DNA from: Rotaria sp. Silwood1
Taxonomy: Eukaryota; Rotifera; Eurotatoria; Philodinida; Philodinidae
Length of the DNA: 64,000 nucleotides
Direction: 5' to 3'
NCBI GenBank assembly: GCA_905250075.1
Contig: CAJNOP010000001.1
Location: forward strand, 5,661,126-5,725,125
How positions within the stretch are numbered: the stretch's first letter is position 1; each line of letters begins with the position of its first letter. The notes below the pieces were generated by a model. The model had not been told where the DNA came from, searched no databases, and saw only the letters and a program-made list of their open reading frames with translations. Shown here piece after piece: positions 42,401 through 56,700 of this stretch. Both the position numbers and the translations under genes were made by a program.

Positions 42401-45400
42401 GGATCAAACAGCGCCTGCTGATGATAATGATCCAAAGGCAAAAAAAATAGCTTATGATGAAGTAAGATAATTATTGTTTTTGTTTTATATGTAATTATGT
42501 AAAATATTCTAGGCAGCAACACCACTTCATCGAATATGGGATGCTACACCAGCACCTGGTCAATCATCATTTGATGAAACACCTATGGCTTCACGTACAC
42601 CTGGTGCTGAAACACCACATCATTCAGCTACACCATCAAATAAACGTAATCGATGGGATGAAGTAAGTTTGTTTTCCATATGATTTTTATTCAAATTAAT
42701 TAAATGTTTTATTTTATTTTATTTTTTTAATTTTTATTTAGACTCCACGTACGGAACGAGGTAAGTTTTGAAAAGCAAATTTTTGTTGTTGTTGTTATTT
42801 TATTGATTGATTTATTATAATTTTTTTCGTAGAAACAACCAATTCTGGTTGGGCAGAAACACCGAAAACTGATCGTGGTGGTATGGATGATGTTGATGAT
42901 ATTATTCGATCAACTCCAACACCTTCAACTGATAAACGTCGTTCACGTTGGGATGAAACACCGGCGAATGCAGCAACAAATCCAGCTAGTTTTACACCTG
43001 TTGCAAAAGAAATTGGTGTTGCATCAACACCACGTACAGCAAGTGGTTTTACACCGGGTATGACACCAATTATAGCAACACCTGTCGGAACACGTGCCAT
43101 TAATTTGCAAACACCGACACCAAGTCAAGTTCAAATGACACCTGAACAAATGCAAGCATATCGTTGGGAACGTGAAATCGATGAACGTAATCGTCCATTA
43201 TCTGATGAAGAACTTGATGCAATGTTTCCACCTGGCTATAAAATTTTACCACCACCAGCATCTTATATACCAATACGTACACCAGCACGTAAATTAACAG
43301 CTACGCCAACACCACAATCAACATTTTCAGGTTTTCATATACAAGAATCTGCACATGGACAAAATGCTCAATCAAATCAATTACAAGAATATCAACCATC
43401 GGGAAATTTACCATTATTAAAACCAGATGATTTACAATATTTTGATAAATTATTACAAGAAGTTGATGAAGAATCCTTAACACCTGAAGAACAAAAAGAA
43501 CGAAAAATAATGAAATTATTACTTAAAATTAAAAATGGTACACCACCTATGCGTAAAGCAGCATTAAGACAAATAACTGATAAAGCACGAGAATTTGGTG
43601 CTGGTCCATTATTTAATCAAATTTTACCGTTATTAATGTCACCAACATTAGAAGATCAAGAACGTCATTTACTTGTTAAAGTTATTGATCGTATTTTATA
43701 TAAACTTGATGATCTTGTTCGACCATATGTACACAAAATATGTGTTGTTATTGAACCACTTTTAATTGATGAAGATTATTATGCACGTGTTGAAGGACGT
43801 GAAATTATATCAAATTTAGCTAAAGCAGCTGGTTTAGCAACAATGATATCAACAATGAGACCTGATATTGATAATTTAGATGAATATGTACGTAATACAA
43901 CAGCACGTGCATTTGCTGTTGTTGCATCAGCACTTGGTATACCAGCATTATTACCATTTTTAAAAGCTGTTTGTAAAAGTAAAAAATCTTGGCAAGCACG
44001 ACATACAGGAATTAAAATTATACAACAAATTGCTATCTTACTTGGTTGTGCTATTTTACCACATTTAAAATCATTAGTAGAAATTATTGAACATGGTAAG
44101 AGAAAAAAAACAATAAAAAAACATATAAATAAATTATTTTTTTCAATTTTAGGTCTTGTTGATGATCAACAAAAAGTACGAACAATTACAGCTTTAGGTA
44201 TTGCAGCATTAGCTGAAGCAGCAGCACCATATGGTATTGAATCATTTGATACTGTACTTAAACCATTGTGGAATGGTATTAAACAACATCGTGGAAAAGT
44301 AAGTTAACTTATATATATATATGTATGTAAGAAAATAAAGTAGTTAAGAAAAAACTATTGATCTTTGCAACTAGAGATGATTTAAATCAAACTAAAACCA
44401 AAAGAGCTTAGTTCTACTTATGTTTAACTGAACATTGAACAAAAAAAAGAAAATATAGCAAAACCTTTCCAATATAGACATTATCGAGACTAAATAAATA
44501 TACTCATTATTGCGAAGTTTTTGCAATCCATAAGTATCTAATTGCAATCGCATGTCGGTGGTACAAGATGATCTTCTTTCCAACAATTAATTAATTCAAT
44601 TTTTTTAATGAGAAATAAATCAATATCTATTGACGCGTTTTAATATTGCTGGTTATTAACATAAAACTCAGAAGATATTACATCAAGCATTGTTATTGAA
44701 GTCTAGTATTGTTTTATTTCTTTTAAATAGGCGCGGCTAGTTAATGCCTTTTTCCTATATGTCCTATGATTGTTTTCATAAAATAATATAGATAACGTAA
44801 TTTTTTCTCGTTCTGTACGTAAGTGATAAAATATATGTTGCTTACATTATAAATGTTCTTATTGTTTATGATATTAGAAAATAAGTGCCCAACATTCAGA
44901 ATAAAAAACTATTCATATTTGAGAGATTCCTTCCTATTGAAATTTCCTTGAAATAGACCATAGACTCTCTAGTATAAGGAAGTACTCCTTATGAAGAGGT
45001 TATAACTTAGTAGCAAAATGATGAGAGCATATATTAAATGAATAGTGAAATAATTGTTTTATTTTTTTACAAAATTGAAAAAACGAAAAATCTTCATATT
45101 TGATAATTATTTGTTGACAAATATTTATAAAATTGTATCGTTTTATTTTTTTATTTTATCTAGGGTCTTGCTGCATTTCTTAAAGCTATTGGTTATTTAA
45201 TTCCATTGATGGATGCTGAATATGCATGTTATTATACACGTGAAGTAATGATTATATTAATTCGTGAATTTCAATCACCTGATGAAGAAATGAAAAAAAT
45301 TGTTCTTAAAGTTGTTAAACAATGTACAGCAACTGATGGTGTTGAAGCTAAATATATAAAAGAAGAAGTTTTACCATCATTTTTTAAATATTTTTGGAAT

Positions 45401-48400
45401 CAACGTATGGCATTAGATCGTCGTAATTATCGACAATTAGTTGATACAACTGTTGAAATGGCAAATAAAGTTGGTTCATCAGAAATAATTAATCGTATTG
45501 TTGATGATTTAAAAGATGAATCAGAACAATATCGTAAAATGGTTATTGAAACAATTGAAAAAATAATGACAAATTTAGGTTCAGCTGATATTGATTCACG
45601 TTTAGAAGAACAATTAATTGATGGTATACTTTATGCATTTCAAGAACAAACAACAGAAGATACAGTTATGTTAAATGGTTTTGGTGCTGTTGTGAATTCA
45701 TTAGGAAAACGTTGTAAAGCATATTTACCACAAATATGTGGTACAATATTATGGCGTTTAAATAATAAAGCAGCTAAAGTACGACAACAAGCAGCTGATC
45801 TTATACAAAAAATAGCTAATGTTATGAAATTATGTTCAGAAGAAAAATTAATGGGACAATTAGGACTTGTTTTATATGAATATCTTGGTGAAGAATATCC
45901 GGAAGTTTTAGGAAGTATTCTTGGAGCATTAAAAGGTAAGAAGAGGTTTTATTCTTATTTAATAGAAATGAATAATTCAATATTTTTATTTTGTAGGAAT
46001 TGTTAATGTTATTGGTATGACTAATATGACACCACCTATTAAAGATTTATTACCAAGATTAACACCTATTTTGAAAAACAGGTAAAATTTTGTCGTATTG
46101 CTTATTTTCGGATATAAATGATTAAATTTGTATGTAATTAAATGGACTACGTATTTCTCTTTGAAATTAGATTTAATTTACAAAATCCTAGAAGAAGAAA
46201 GTTCTCTATCAAATTAATTAATTGAGAATGCGAATGTGTTCTTTTGTGATAACATATGTTGAAACAAAAATACGACGAAAATAAATATAAATATTTTTCG
46301 GTATAATCTACAATGCATATGCATCTGTATAAATGTCAAGATCTGTTTTGTTTGAACAAAAAATGCTGGAATCTTAACTTTTTTACTCAAAGATAGAGCA
46401 AAGTATGCACTTTGTAATCGATTTTCAGAATAAAATTTAGAATATGGTTTAAACTGCTAAAAGTGATTTTGTCAACAAGGTATTCAAACTTAAAAAAAAA
46501 AAAATCGTTTTGAAATATAGATTTTCTGAAAATCGATTTTTCTATTTTTCTGCCTATCCGGGCTAACCAAGAATCCGTGTTTGACGTAAAAATAGTAGGT
46601 TCTATGGCTTTCGGACAAAAAGGTTTAAACAATTATAAGAACACGAAGTTTTTAAGATATTTAAAATATGCAACTTTGTAAAAATACATTGTTGCATGTA
46701 TTTGATATGAACTTTTTCCAATCATAACTAATATAGCTACTCACAATTGATATCCTCATTAGAGAGCGTTAAAATAAGTACATAGTCAAGATATGAAAGA
46801 GTTCCTTATGTGACTTTCTTAACAAGTCTTTTTTAAATGGTTTTAAATTACTTCATAACATTTATTTTGTATACACATTTCATAGTACATACTTTCCTCT
46901 ATTTGTAAATGAAAAAATTTGGCTTCTAGCATTTTTCGTTTGAACATAGCAGATTTTGACATTGGTGCAGATACTTATGCATGATAGATTATTTGATTAA
47001 GCGGTACAAAAATAAATTATATTCAATTTTATCCCTCCACAATGATTTCAAAAGATTAATGAATAAAATAATCTTAGAAACAGAGTAGTAGTTCCACGAA
47101 TATATTATTAGTGCAATCAGATCCATATAATGTTTTCCTTTGTAGTATAGGATGATTTTGGTTATTCGAGTGAACATATTGTAGAAAACAGAGATAGTAG
47201 CTGATATCCTATGGCATTGAAGTAATAAAACAAACGTAGATGTGAATACATAGAAACTAATTTTGATGCAGTATATGTGTTTTTGATACATATTGACAAA
47301 TAATGAGTTATTTTTCTTTGAGATATTGTATTACAACTGAAGACATTTTATCCATATTAAGTGTTATTTCAACTTCTCATATGATGAGGTTGACAATACA
47401 TAAAAATAAGTCTATTGTTGATTGTTTTGTGTTTACTCAATAGTGACAGCACGGTCTATTTTCGATTTATTGTCTGTAGTTCGTCAAGCCTTATATTAAT
47501 CACTAGTAGGCTTCTTCATCAATCTGTATCATATAATAAGTTCTAAAAACTTTTATTTGCTGACAGTAGGGAATCTTTTGTATGTCCGATATTGAGAAGA
47601 CGGAACGATGAAATGAAGTATTTGTCTTTTACTAATCGATAGCTCATTTAAAATTTGCTACAAAACATTTTTTTGAAGCTTTGAAATCTTCAAGTTTTAT
47701 AATCGATCGATAAATAATCACTCCAGTGACCGGTAGAATGTAAAGGGTTAAAAAAAAACAAAAATTTGCAAATAAAAATCTTTATAAAAATTTCATGTCT
47801 CTTTTTCTTTTAAAATAGACATGAAAAAGTTCAAGAAAATTGTATTGATCTTGTTGGTCGTATAGCTGAATTAGGTGCCGAACATGTACCAGCTCGAGAA
47901 TGGATGCGTATTTGTTTTGAATTACTTGAATTACTTAAAGCACATAAGAAATCAATTCGTCGTGCTGCTATTAATACATTTGGTTATATAGCTAAAGCAA
48001 TTGGTCCACATGATGTCTTAGCTACATTATTAAATAATCTTAAAGTACAAGAACGACAATTACGTGTTTGTACAACTGTTGCTATAGCTATTGTATCTGA
48101 AACATGTTCACCATTTACTGTTTTACCAGGTAAATCTTTTTCTTTTTTCTTTTTCAACTTATATATGTATATTTTTTATTTTTAAAATAGGTTTAATGAA
48201 TGAATATCGTGTACCGGAATTAAATGTTCAAAATGGTGTATTAAAAGCATTAGCATTTATGTTTGAATATATAGGTGAAATGTCAAAAGATTATATATAT
48301 GCCGTAACACCGTTACTTGAAGATGCAATGATGGATAGAGATTTAGTTCATCGTCAAACAGCAATGACTGCTATTGGACATATGTCATTAGGTGTATTTG

Positions 48401-48835
48401 GTTTTGGTTGTGAAGATGCATTATGTCATTTATTAAATCATGTTTGGCCAAATATATTTGAAACAAGTCCACATGTTATTCAAGCATTTATATCTGCGAT
48501 TGAAGGTTTACGTGTTGGTCTTGGACCATCTCGATTATTCTATTATGCATTACAAGTAAAGATTTATTTTTATAATCATAACAATTCATTATTTTTATTT
48601 TGGTTTGTTCTTTTTTTTTTAGGGTCTCTTTCATCCAGCTCGACGAGTACGTGATGTTTATTGGAAAGTCTATAATACATTATACATTGGTGCACAAGAT
48701 TCTTTAGTTGCTGCTTATCCACGCATTGTTGATGATAATATTCGTCCAACAATAGATGAAAGTGAATCATTAAAGAAACGCATTGAAAAACCACGTAATG
48801 ATTATGTACGATATGAACTTGATTATATCTTATAA
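39466..48835 (+). CDS. SF3B1: Splicing factor 3B subunit 1 (SF3b155)
   Basis: Core U2 snRNP protein that clamps the branch-site helix during spliceosome assembly. Fifteen exons: 39466-39484, 39552-39712, 39770-39871, 41436-41559, 42143-42222, 42291-42461, 42513-42662, 42742-42760, 42833-44095, 44153-44298, 45164-45935, 45997-46081, 47819-48129, 48191-48555 and 48623-48835. They total 3981 nt, 1326 residues (human 1304). The N-terminal part has many TP and RWDETP repeats ([26 protein letters not shown]), the U2AF-homology ligand motifs and cyclin/CDK-type sites of this family. Then [20 protein letters not shown] and about 20 HEAT repeats with near-identical blocks such as [20 protein letters not shown]. 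The [10 protein letters not shown] block keeps the lysine equivalent to human K700, mutated in leukaemia. The end [10 protein letters not shown] matches the family. One exon is only 19 nt (42742-42760). AATAAA at 48879-48884. Confidence 0.98.
39872..41435. other. SF3B1 intron 3 (1.56 kb)
   Basis: No exon was recognised. A less AT-rich patch at 40380-40740 contains a 62-codon minus-strand frame without known motif; it may be remnant transposon DNA. Confidence 0.5.
46082..47818. other. SF3B1 intron 12 (1.74 kb)
   Basis: The longest SF3B1 intron. It contains only AT-rich DNA and short minus-strand frames (46387-46632, 46989-47291) with no recognisable domain. It separates the TPILKN and RHEKVQENC blocks that are contiguous in the protein. 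Confidence 0.55.
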
Positions 48836-50708
48836 AAAAAAACACAGACGATCATCATTGTTAATATATGACTTTAAAAATAAAACATTTGCATAGTCGT
48901 TTATTGTTTATGTGCGTATGTTTATTCTTTTCATTTCATCTTTTGATATGTATATGTACGTCAAATATTACGTGCGATATACTAATATACATTTAAAAAA
49001 AACACAAAACAAAGGACTAATTTTAAATAAAAAAGAAAAACCAACTGAAAAAAATTTTTCGTTCTTTTTTTCTTTTCTTTAATGTATTTACGTTTGTTTG
49101 TTTTCTTTGTTTTTCTTTTTTTTTTGTGCTGGTATTTTTCTTTCTTTTGTGTTCGTAATAAAACAAAATAAGACATATTCAACTACGAAGAGAAAGAAAT
49201 TCCATCAAAATAATATTCAATAGAAAATGAATAATCTAGAATTGAAATTTTAAAGTTTATCTTTTTCTTTTGTTGAATCTTCATATATTACAATTCATAA
49301 TGAAAGAAAACTATTTGATATATCCATTTGATGATTTAAAAAGAAAATATGTAAGCAAGATCGTTTTATAGATATGGTTGTTCGTAGATGAAGAGGAGTG
49401 TTTATCAACAAATAAGTTATCTTATATGAAAAAGATATGATGAAAATACAACTTTCTTCGTAACATCATGATGAATAGTAATATGTCATGTTGTGTTTAA
49501 CATAGAAATATTGAGATGGGAAAAAAAAGGTCTAAAAAAAGAAATCCTTCAACTGATAAATCGCTTTTGACTCGAGACTACATATATTATGTAGATTCGA
49601 ATGAGGTAGAAATATTCTAGAAAGAGTTATTGCTGCGAAGATAGTTCACTTTTACAGTATTTTTTCAGCAGAATGCCGTGGTTCCTTTCAGAAACACTAG
49701 GAAAATCGATTTTCGAATTTCGCATTGAAACTTTGCATACAAATAGACCTGAGTAGGTATAGTTTCTTGTGAAAGTATCAGATCTTTTTCTTGTTTCTAT
49801 ATTCAAATACAGCTATGGTAAAAGTATATCTTTTACATCATCCATATATACAAACAGAGTCGACGTTTGTATTTTAGGATAGAAGCAAATCAAAAGACTT
49901 GAAAATTTTACAATAGTCCATTCTTGTCAAAGCCTGTCTCTGTATAAAGTTTTAGGTCAACATTCGAAAATCAATTTTCCTAGTGCTCCTAAGAGGAACT
50001 ACGACATTCATTATAAAAATACTGTAAAAATGCAGTATCTACGCAGTGATAAGCTACGGACATGACCTCATTACGGAATATTCAAAACTAAAGCAAGTTT
50101 ATTTAATGCGCATAGTTTCAACTTTAAAGTGATTTATCAGTTAGAGAACTTCGCTCGTAAGTTCTATTTTGAATATGAATTCATAGAAATTCAAAATCAG
50201 TAAAATATATGGTAAAAAAAGAAGAATAAAGTTATAAATTATCATGTATTGTTTAATTAATTGTTCGAATGAATAATGATTCAATGTATTAATCATGTTA
50301 GAACATTATAAATAAATTTAATTATATCAAATATTTGTCTTTTATTTATGTCATAACTTATCTATTTAAAAAATAGAAAAAAAACAAGCTACACATGTTA
50401 TTTAGGCTTCTAAAAGATGTTTTATCTTTTGTTTAACGTTACTCACATTATACAGATAACAGAAGCATAAAAAAATTAAAAGAAGTTTATTTAACTGATT
50501 GTATAAAAAGAAGCTAAAACGAGACTTCTATTGATAACAATATCTTCGTTTGTTTCTTTTTTCTAGCCCTTATCTTTAAAATTATAGCAAATAAAAACCG
50601 AAGACAGTAGTTATTTTGTTTTTATTACTATTATTTTTTATCACTGGTGTCTTGTGATGCTACTACTCTAATTTGCGCGTAAGAGTATAGCAAATATAGT
50701 TTTACAAA
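48836..50708. other. Spacer between SF3B1 and the lectin/CUB gene
   Basis: About 1.9 kb between two tandem plus-strand genes. It has the SF3B1 3' UTR at the left and a long hairpin at 49545-50150. No coding frame was recognised. The last about 500 bp should hold the promoter of the lectin/CUB gene. Confidence 0.55.
49545..50150. repeat. Long inverted repeat, about 600 bp
   Basis: Left arm about 49545-49755 and right arm about 49925-50150 pair as diverged inverted copies. Strong blocks: AACTGATAAATC near both outer ends, TTTTACAGTATTTTT, and CACTAGGAAAAT with GATTTTCGAAT. The about 170-nt centre is not paired. No clear target duplication. Probably a degraded MITE. Confidence 0.72.
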
Positions 50709-53700
50709 ATGATGTCTAGATTTATATTTCTTATTTTGTACATATTACAATACATTACTTTCACTAATGGACAAAAGGTTATACCAATGAAGGCAGAGGA
50801 TTCATGTGTACAATCAACAATTAGTGTTCGTTGTCAACAGAATTATGTTGTTGTTGTTCGAAGTGCTTTTTACGGTGTTGCACAAATAGCTGGTTCATGT
50901 AGCTATACAACAGGTGATTGTATTGCTGATGCAATGAGTATAGTAACATGTACATTAGATACTCTTCAATGTAACATGTATGCAGCAAGAAAAAAGCTAC
51001 CGCAATGTAATGATCAATATAGTAGTTACATTCATGTTGAATATGAGTGTGTACCCATATCAATGGATGATTCAACAAAAGAATATAATGTTTGTCAAAA
51101 TAGTACAGAAATAACAAGTGATCATGGAATAATACGAAGTCCCGGGTATCCAACACAATTTCAAACAACAACAAGCGAATGTTTTCGTGCAATACGTGTA
51201 CCAAATGATAAAATAATTCGTCTATGGTTAACTGAGCTATACATTGGTTCAATGTTGGGAACTTGTGCTAAAGATCATGTCTATGTTGTTGATAGTGTCC
51301 AAACATATCGACATTGTGCTCGAGTTCGATATGCTTATCCATATTTATGTTCATCGACAATTATTATTCAATATTATGTTACAACACAATTATCAATCTA
51401 TCGTGGAATGAGAATGTATTTCGAAATAGTTGATCGACCTTCAAATGATACTTGTCCAAATATAGATGGAACAGTAACACCTGTACCATCTATAACACCA
51501 ACAGTAACAACTATGAATCCAAGTCAAACTACAACTATGCCCATTTATGTTTTACTTGGTATTGCATCACCTGTTCGAAGTTTTCAAATTTGTCGAGGTA
51601 AATCATTTTATTTATTAAATATCAAAAAGAAGAGAAAAAAAACGAAAATTCTAAATTCTTCTTTTTTAGGTCAATCATTTAACATTCAATGCCCAACTAA
51701 CTATGGTGTAGTTATTACTACAAATATATTTGGTGTTACTCCATCTGGTCAATGTGAACAACATGATGCATCGAAACATTGTTTTGATACAACAGCTCCA
51801 ACATTTACATGTCGTCGAAGTTGTACGTTTTTCTATCCAGGAAACCAAGTTGTTTCATCATGTGGTGGTAGAACTGCTGTTTATCAATATGTTGAATATC
51901 AATGTATACCAACAAATACTGAACTTGTTTCACCAAATACTTCATGCCCATCAGATGGATCGAAAATTCCAATATCAATTAATCGTCGTGGTCGTTTTCA
52001 AACATATGGTTATCCAACTTTTACAAGAATGAATTGTAATTATCGAATAAAAACTAATGTGGGTTATATTATGAATTTTTATGCACTTGATATTAGTTTA
52101 AATGATTTTTCGACTGAATGTAAATCAAATAAAATAACATTTATTGAAGATGGTGAAAGTGAAGGTACAGATTTTTGTGAAGAACGTTCTTATAATTTAA
52201 TTTATTCAAGTTGTTCAAATGAACTTGATTTACGTTATACTGCTAATGATGAAACAACATTTTTTTCTTCTGGTGCTCAATTATATATTGAAAGTCAAGC
52301 ACGTCCATCTGATTGGTCTTGTGGTAAACCTGTAATAACATCACCTCCAACAACTATTCGAACAACACCATTTACAACACAAACAGCAGTAGTTTTAACA
52401 AATGAAACAAACATGTTTGCACGTGATGAAATTGAACATGATATTTGTTTTAGTAGCTCATTAAGTTATAGTTGTCCATCTGGTTATACATTCATGATAA
52501 TAGGTGCTTTTTATGGTGTTAAAAAACAACCATCAAATAAATGTGGATTTGTTCAAGGTGATTGTGTACAAGAAACATTATCAACATTAACACAATGTCG
52601 AAATGATTTACCTACTTGTTTTATATCATATTCAACTAGACGTCGACTAGCACTTTGTTCAGATCAATATGCTGATTATTTTCATATAACTAGCCAATGT
52701 GTACCAAGTAAATCAGTTGGAACTGTATCAAGTATAACAACATTTGATATTTGTGATACAAATAATCCTATTGCAAGTATACATGGAGTTGTTACTAGTC
52801 CAAATTTTCCAACTTATAAACAAACAAATAATGAATGTAGAAGACCACTTATGGGTATAACGGATAGAATAGCAAAAATTTGGATTAATGAAATGGCTGT
52901 ATCAAGTGGTGGACAAGGTCGCTCAGATGGTATGAGTTTTATTATAAAAATTGTTTATTTTTTCTTTTCTAAATATTAATATTCTTATTATTTAGAATAT
53001 TCAAATGAACCTGATTTAGTTATTTCTAAAAATGATGATACAAATAATTTAGATGATTTAGAACGAATAAATCCATCTATTCGTGATACTTGTGTCAATG
53101 ATTATTTAATAATAAATGCTCCACATCTTGCTTATGTTTATTGTGGTACACGTAAAGTAGCGATTGCTCCAATTTGTGCTACAACTATAGATATTCAATA
53201 TAAAACAACATCATCACCAAACTCTTTTTATAAAGGTTTTAAATTTTATTTTGAATGGATTCCAAGACCAATGCAAATAACATGTGGTAATCCATTACCA
53301 TCATCAACAACACCTATTAATGAACAAGTGCCAGATTGGGCACTAAATTTAGAACTTTCACCAATACTTTCTGCACATGTTTGTCTTGGAACAGCAATAA
53401 CTTTACGATGTCCTCGTGGTTCTGATTATGTTCTGTCTATCATTGAATCAAATTATGCTACAACAGGTACAGGTCAATGTGAAATTCCATCACCAACTCA
53501 TTGTCATCAAGAAGCTTCACTTGGTTTAACATGTACACAATCATGTTTTATTGAATATGATATTCCAAAACCACTTGTTCAATGTGGATTACTAGATGCT
53601 GATTATCTTAATATAGATTATGAATGTATACCAACACGTTTACCAAATAATGAAAATCCAATTGATATATGTGGATCAACAACAACAAATACCATTGCAC

Positions 53701-56700
53701 TCGATAGAGTCATGATGGTTAGTCCACAATATCCCATATTACCTGCAACTGTACGTAGTTGTTCAAAAAAACTTGAAGCGCCAACAAATAAAATATGGAT
53801 GATCTATATAGTTGATTTACATTTGGAAGCCGGACTGATTGATAATACTGAATGTGATAGAGCATCATTAACTGTTAATGATGGAAAAGATAGACGTGTA
53901 CTTTGTGGTTTACGACAACCTGAATTAGTTTTAATTAGTTGTTCAAATATAGTTGACTTTAGTTTTGTTTCAACTCATCAAGCAATTGGTTATCGTGGTT
54001 TTAAAATTTTTTCTCAAACTATTGATGTACCTGTTGGTTGGACATGTACACCAGATGGTTTTACAACAACAACAAAAAGAACAACAACTCGTCCCCCAAC
54101 TACCACAAGTTTATTACCACCTAGTTATCAAAGTAAATTATCTATAAAATTAAATAAAAAAAAATCTATTTTTAATTTTTTATAAATTTATTTATTTCTA
54201 GTTGCTGCCTATGGTGGAACAACAAATAGTACACGTCAATATTGTAAGTTTCCATTTATATATCAAGGCAATTCACAATCAAATTGTTTAAAACTCGATC
54301 CACCAAGTTCAATCCCAGGTCAAGGTGCTGGTGAACCTTGGTGTTCATTAACAAGTAATTTTGATACTGATCGTCAATGGGGATTTTGTGATTTAGGTGT
54401 TACTGAGTCAACATTATATGATATATGTCGTAGTCAACAACAAACACTTCGATGTCCATCTGGTTATGTTATTGATATAGTAACAGCTGATTATGCAGCT
54501 AAACCCAATGGAAATACTGGTGCAGGTGCATGTGTTTATGATGTCAATGATTGTTTTCAAAATGATGCATCAACTGTTCAAAGTACATGTGCTGGTAAAG
54601 CATCCTGTGTAGCATATCATTTTTCGAAAACCTTAGCAACATGTCAAAATCGACCATCAGCTTATTTACATATTGATTATAAATGTATACCGAATGATAT
54701 TTCTGGTATAACTACATATGATATGTGTAATAATAATTTATTACCACAAGGTAATACCCGTCGTGGATTTATAATTTCACCGAGTTTTCCAAATACACCA
54801 AATAATATTGATTGTACATTTAATTTACAAACATTAAAACCATATCAAGATATTCATCTTTATATAATTGATATGGATTTAAATGCTCCGAATTTACTTG
54901 GACAAGACTGTACAAAAGATCGCTTAATTATATCAGCTGATAATAATAATTTGGAAATGTGTGGTAAAACATATACAAATTTTCTACTTAATACATGTCA
55001 TTCATCTGTATCATTACGATTAATTCGAACAACAGAAGCACGAGGACGTGGTGTAAAATTTTATTTTGAATTTCGTGAAAGATCACCATCAATAGAATGT
55101 ATTCCATTAGCGACTACTACTACATCACGTTCATCAACAGTAACACCAACAGGTACAACAACTGCTTCATTACCAATTTATTATCCTGGTCCAAGTTCTC
55201 GTATGTTTAAAACTTTATGTTATCCAGATTTTTCAGCTTTACTGGGTTCAAATAATTTTCAATGTCCATCAAATTATATAATTGTTATTCATCGTGCATT
55301 TTATGGCAAAGGTAGTCGTTGTGATTATAGCGTTGGTGATTGTACAACTGAAGCTGATAATGTTTATCGATTATGTTCAGGAAAACAAAAATGTTCCGTT
55401 TCATTTTTAAATCAAGTTCCTTTACCAGAATGTAATAAAGTTGTTGCTAATTATCTTTTTGTTGAATATCAATGTTTACCAACACCAACAATTGTTCAAA
55501 ATAGTGTAGATTTATGTACAGGTCAAATAAATGATGTTGCTGGTAATAGTGGTATATTCAAAAGTCCATCATATCCATCGTATACACAAACACAATGTCC
55601 GAATGTAACATTAAGTACAGTAGCTGGTTCTGATCTTATTATATTTATGTATTTACTTGATCTTGATATTGGTGTACCTGATCCAACTACAGGTAATTGT
55701 ACAAATGATTATTTATCATTATCATATCAATGTAATAATCAATTATACAATCGACGTTTATGTGGTACAAGTTCAACAGAACTTTTATTTAGTACATGTT
55801 CACCAACAGATAAAATTTTTGCTTCATATAATTTATTAAGTCAAAATTCACAATCTCAACGTGGTTTTGCATTACTTTATCAAATTATGTCACAATTTAT
55901 TGCACCTACAACTATTCCAACAACAATAAAAACAACAACATTATTAACAACACCTAGTGGTCCTGGTCCAACAAGTACATTTATTACATTAGAAACAAAA
56001 TGTGTTCAACAACTTCTTTTATTACGATGTGATCGACCTGGATATGTTCTTGTTTTACATAAAGTACAACTTGCTGCAAGTAAAACTGGTGGTTGTACTT
56101 TTTCTCCGAATGATTGTTTTGAAGATCGTACTCATTTACATAATGCTTGTGGTGGTAAATCATCATGTTATATATCTGCACCTTCACAAGCAATGAAATC
56201 ATGTAATGGTACTAAATCAAATTATGTATCTGCTGAATATCAATGTATTCCAACACGTCCAAAAATTACACGTGATGTATGTTCATCAACAGGTTCATCT
56301 GAAAAAGTTGAAGGTGGTGCAATCATTTCATCATTGAATTATACATCAGAATCTAGAAACTGTAAAATACAATTACAAACAAATGAAGTATTAGGTAGTC
56401 CAATTCATAAAGCATTTAAAATCTTTATTCTTACATTAAATTTACCAATACGACCAACATTACGTGAACAAGGTGCACAATGTGGTCCATTCGATCCATC
56501 GATCGAGATCGATGGTACCGAATTAGGTCCAATACGTTTATGTGGTAATAGTCATACACGATATTTACTTGAAACATGTTCAAATATTGTTGAAATTCGT
56601 TATAATAATATATTGATGAATACTGGTACATCAAAATATAAAGGTTTTGAAATTTATTTAGAATCTATTCAACATGATATATGTCGTCCAACAGCTCCAC

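Noticed and set aside
43100..43483. Antisense frames opposite the large SF3B1 exon
   Set aside because: Shadows of the strongly coding plus strand; rich in His, Val and Leu as expected from the antisense of AT-rich codons.
50821..51252. 143-codon antisense frame opposite lectin/CUB exon 1
   Set aside because: Shadow frame of a clear coding exon.
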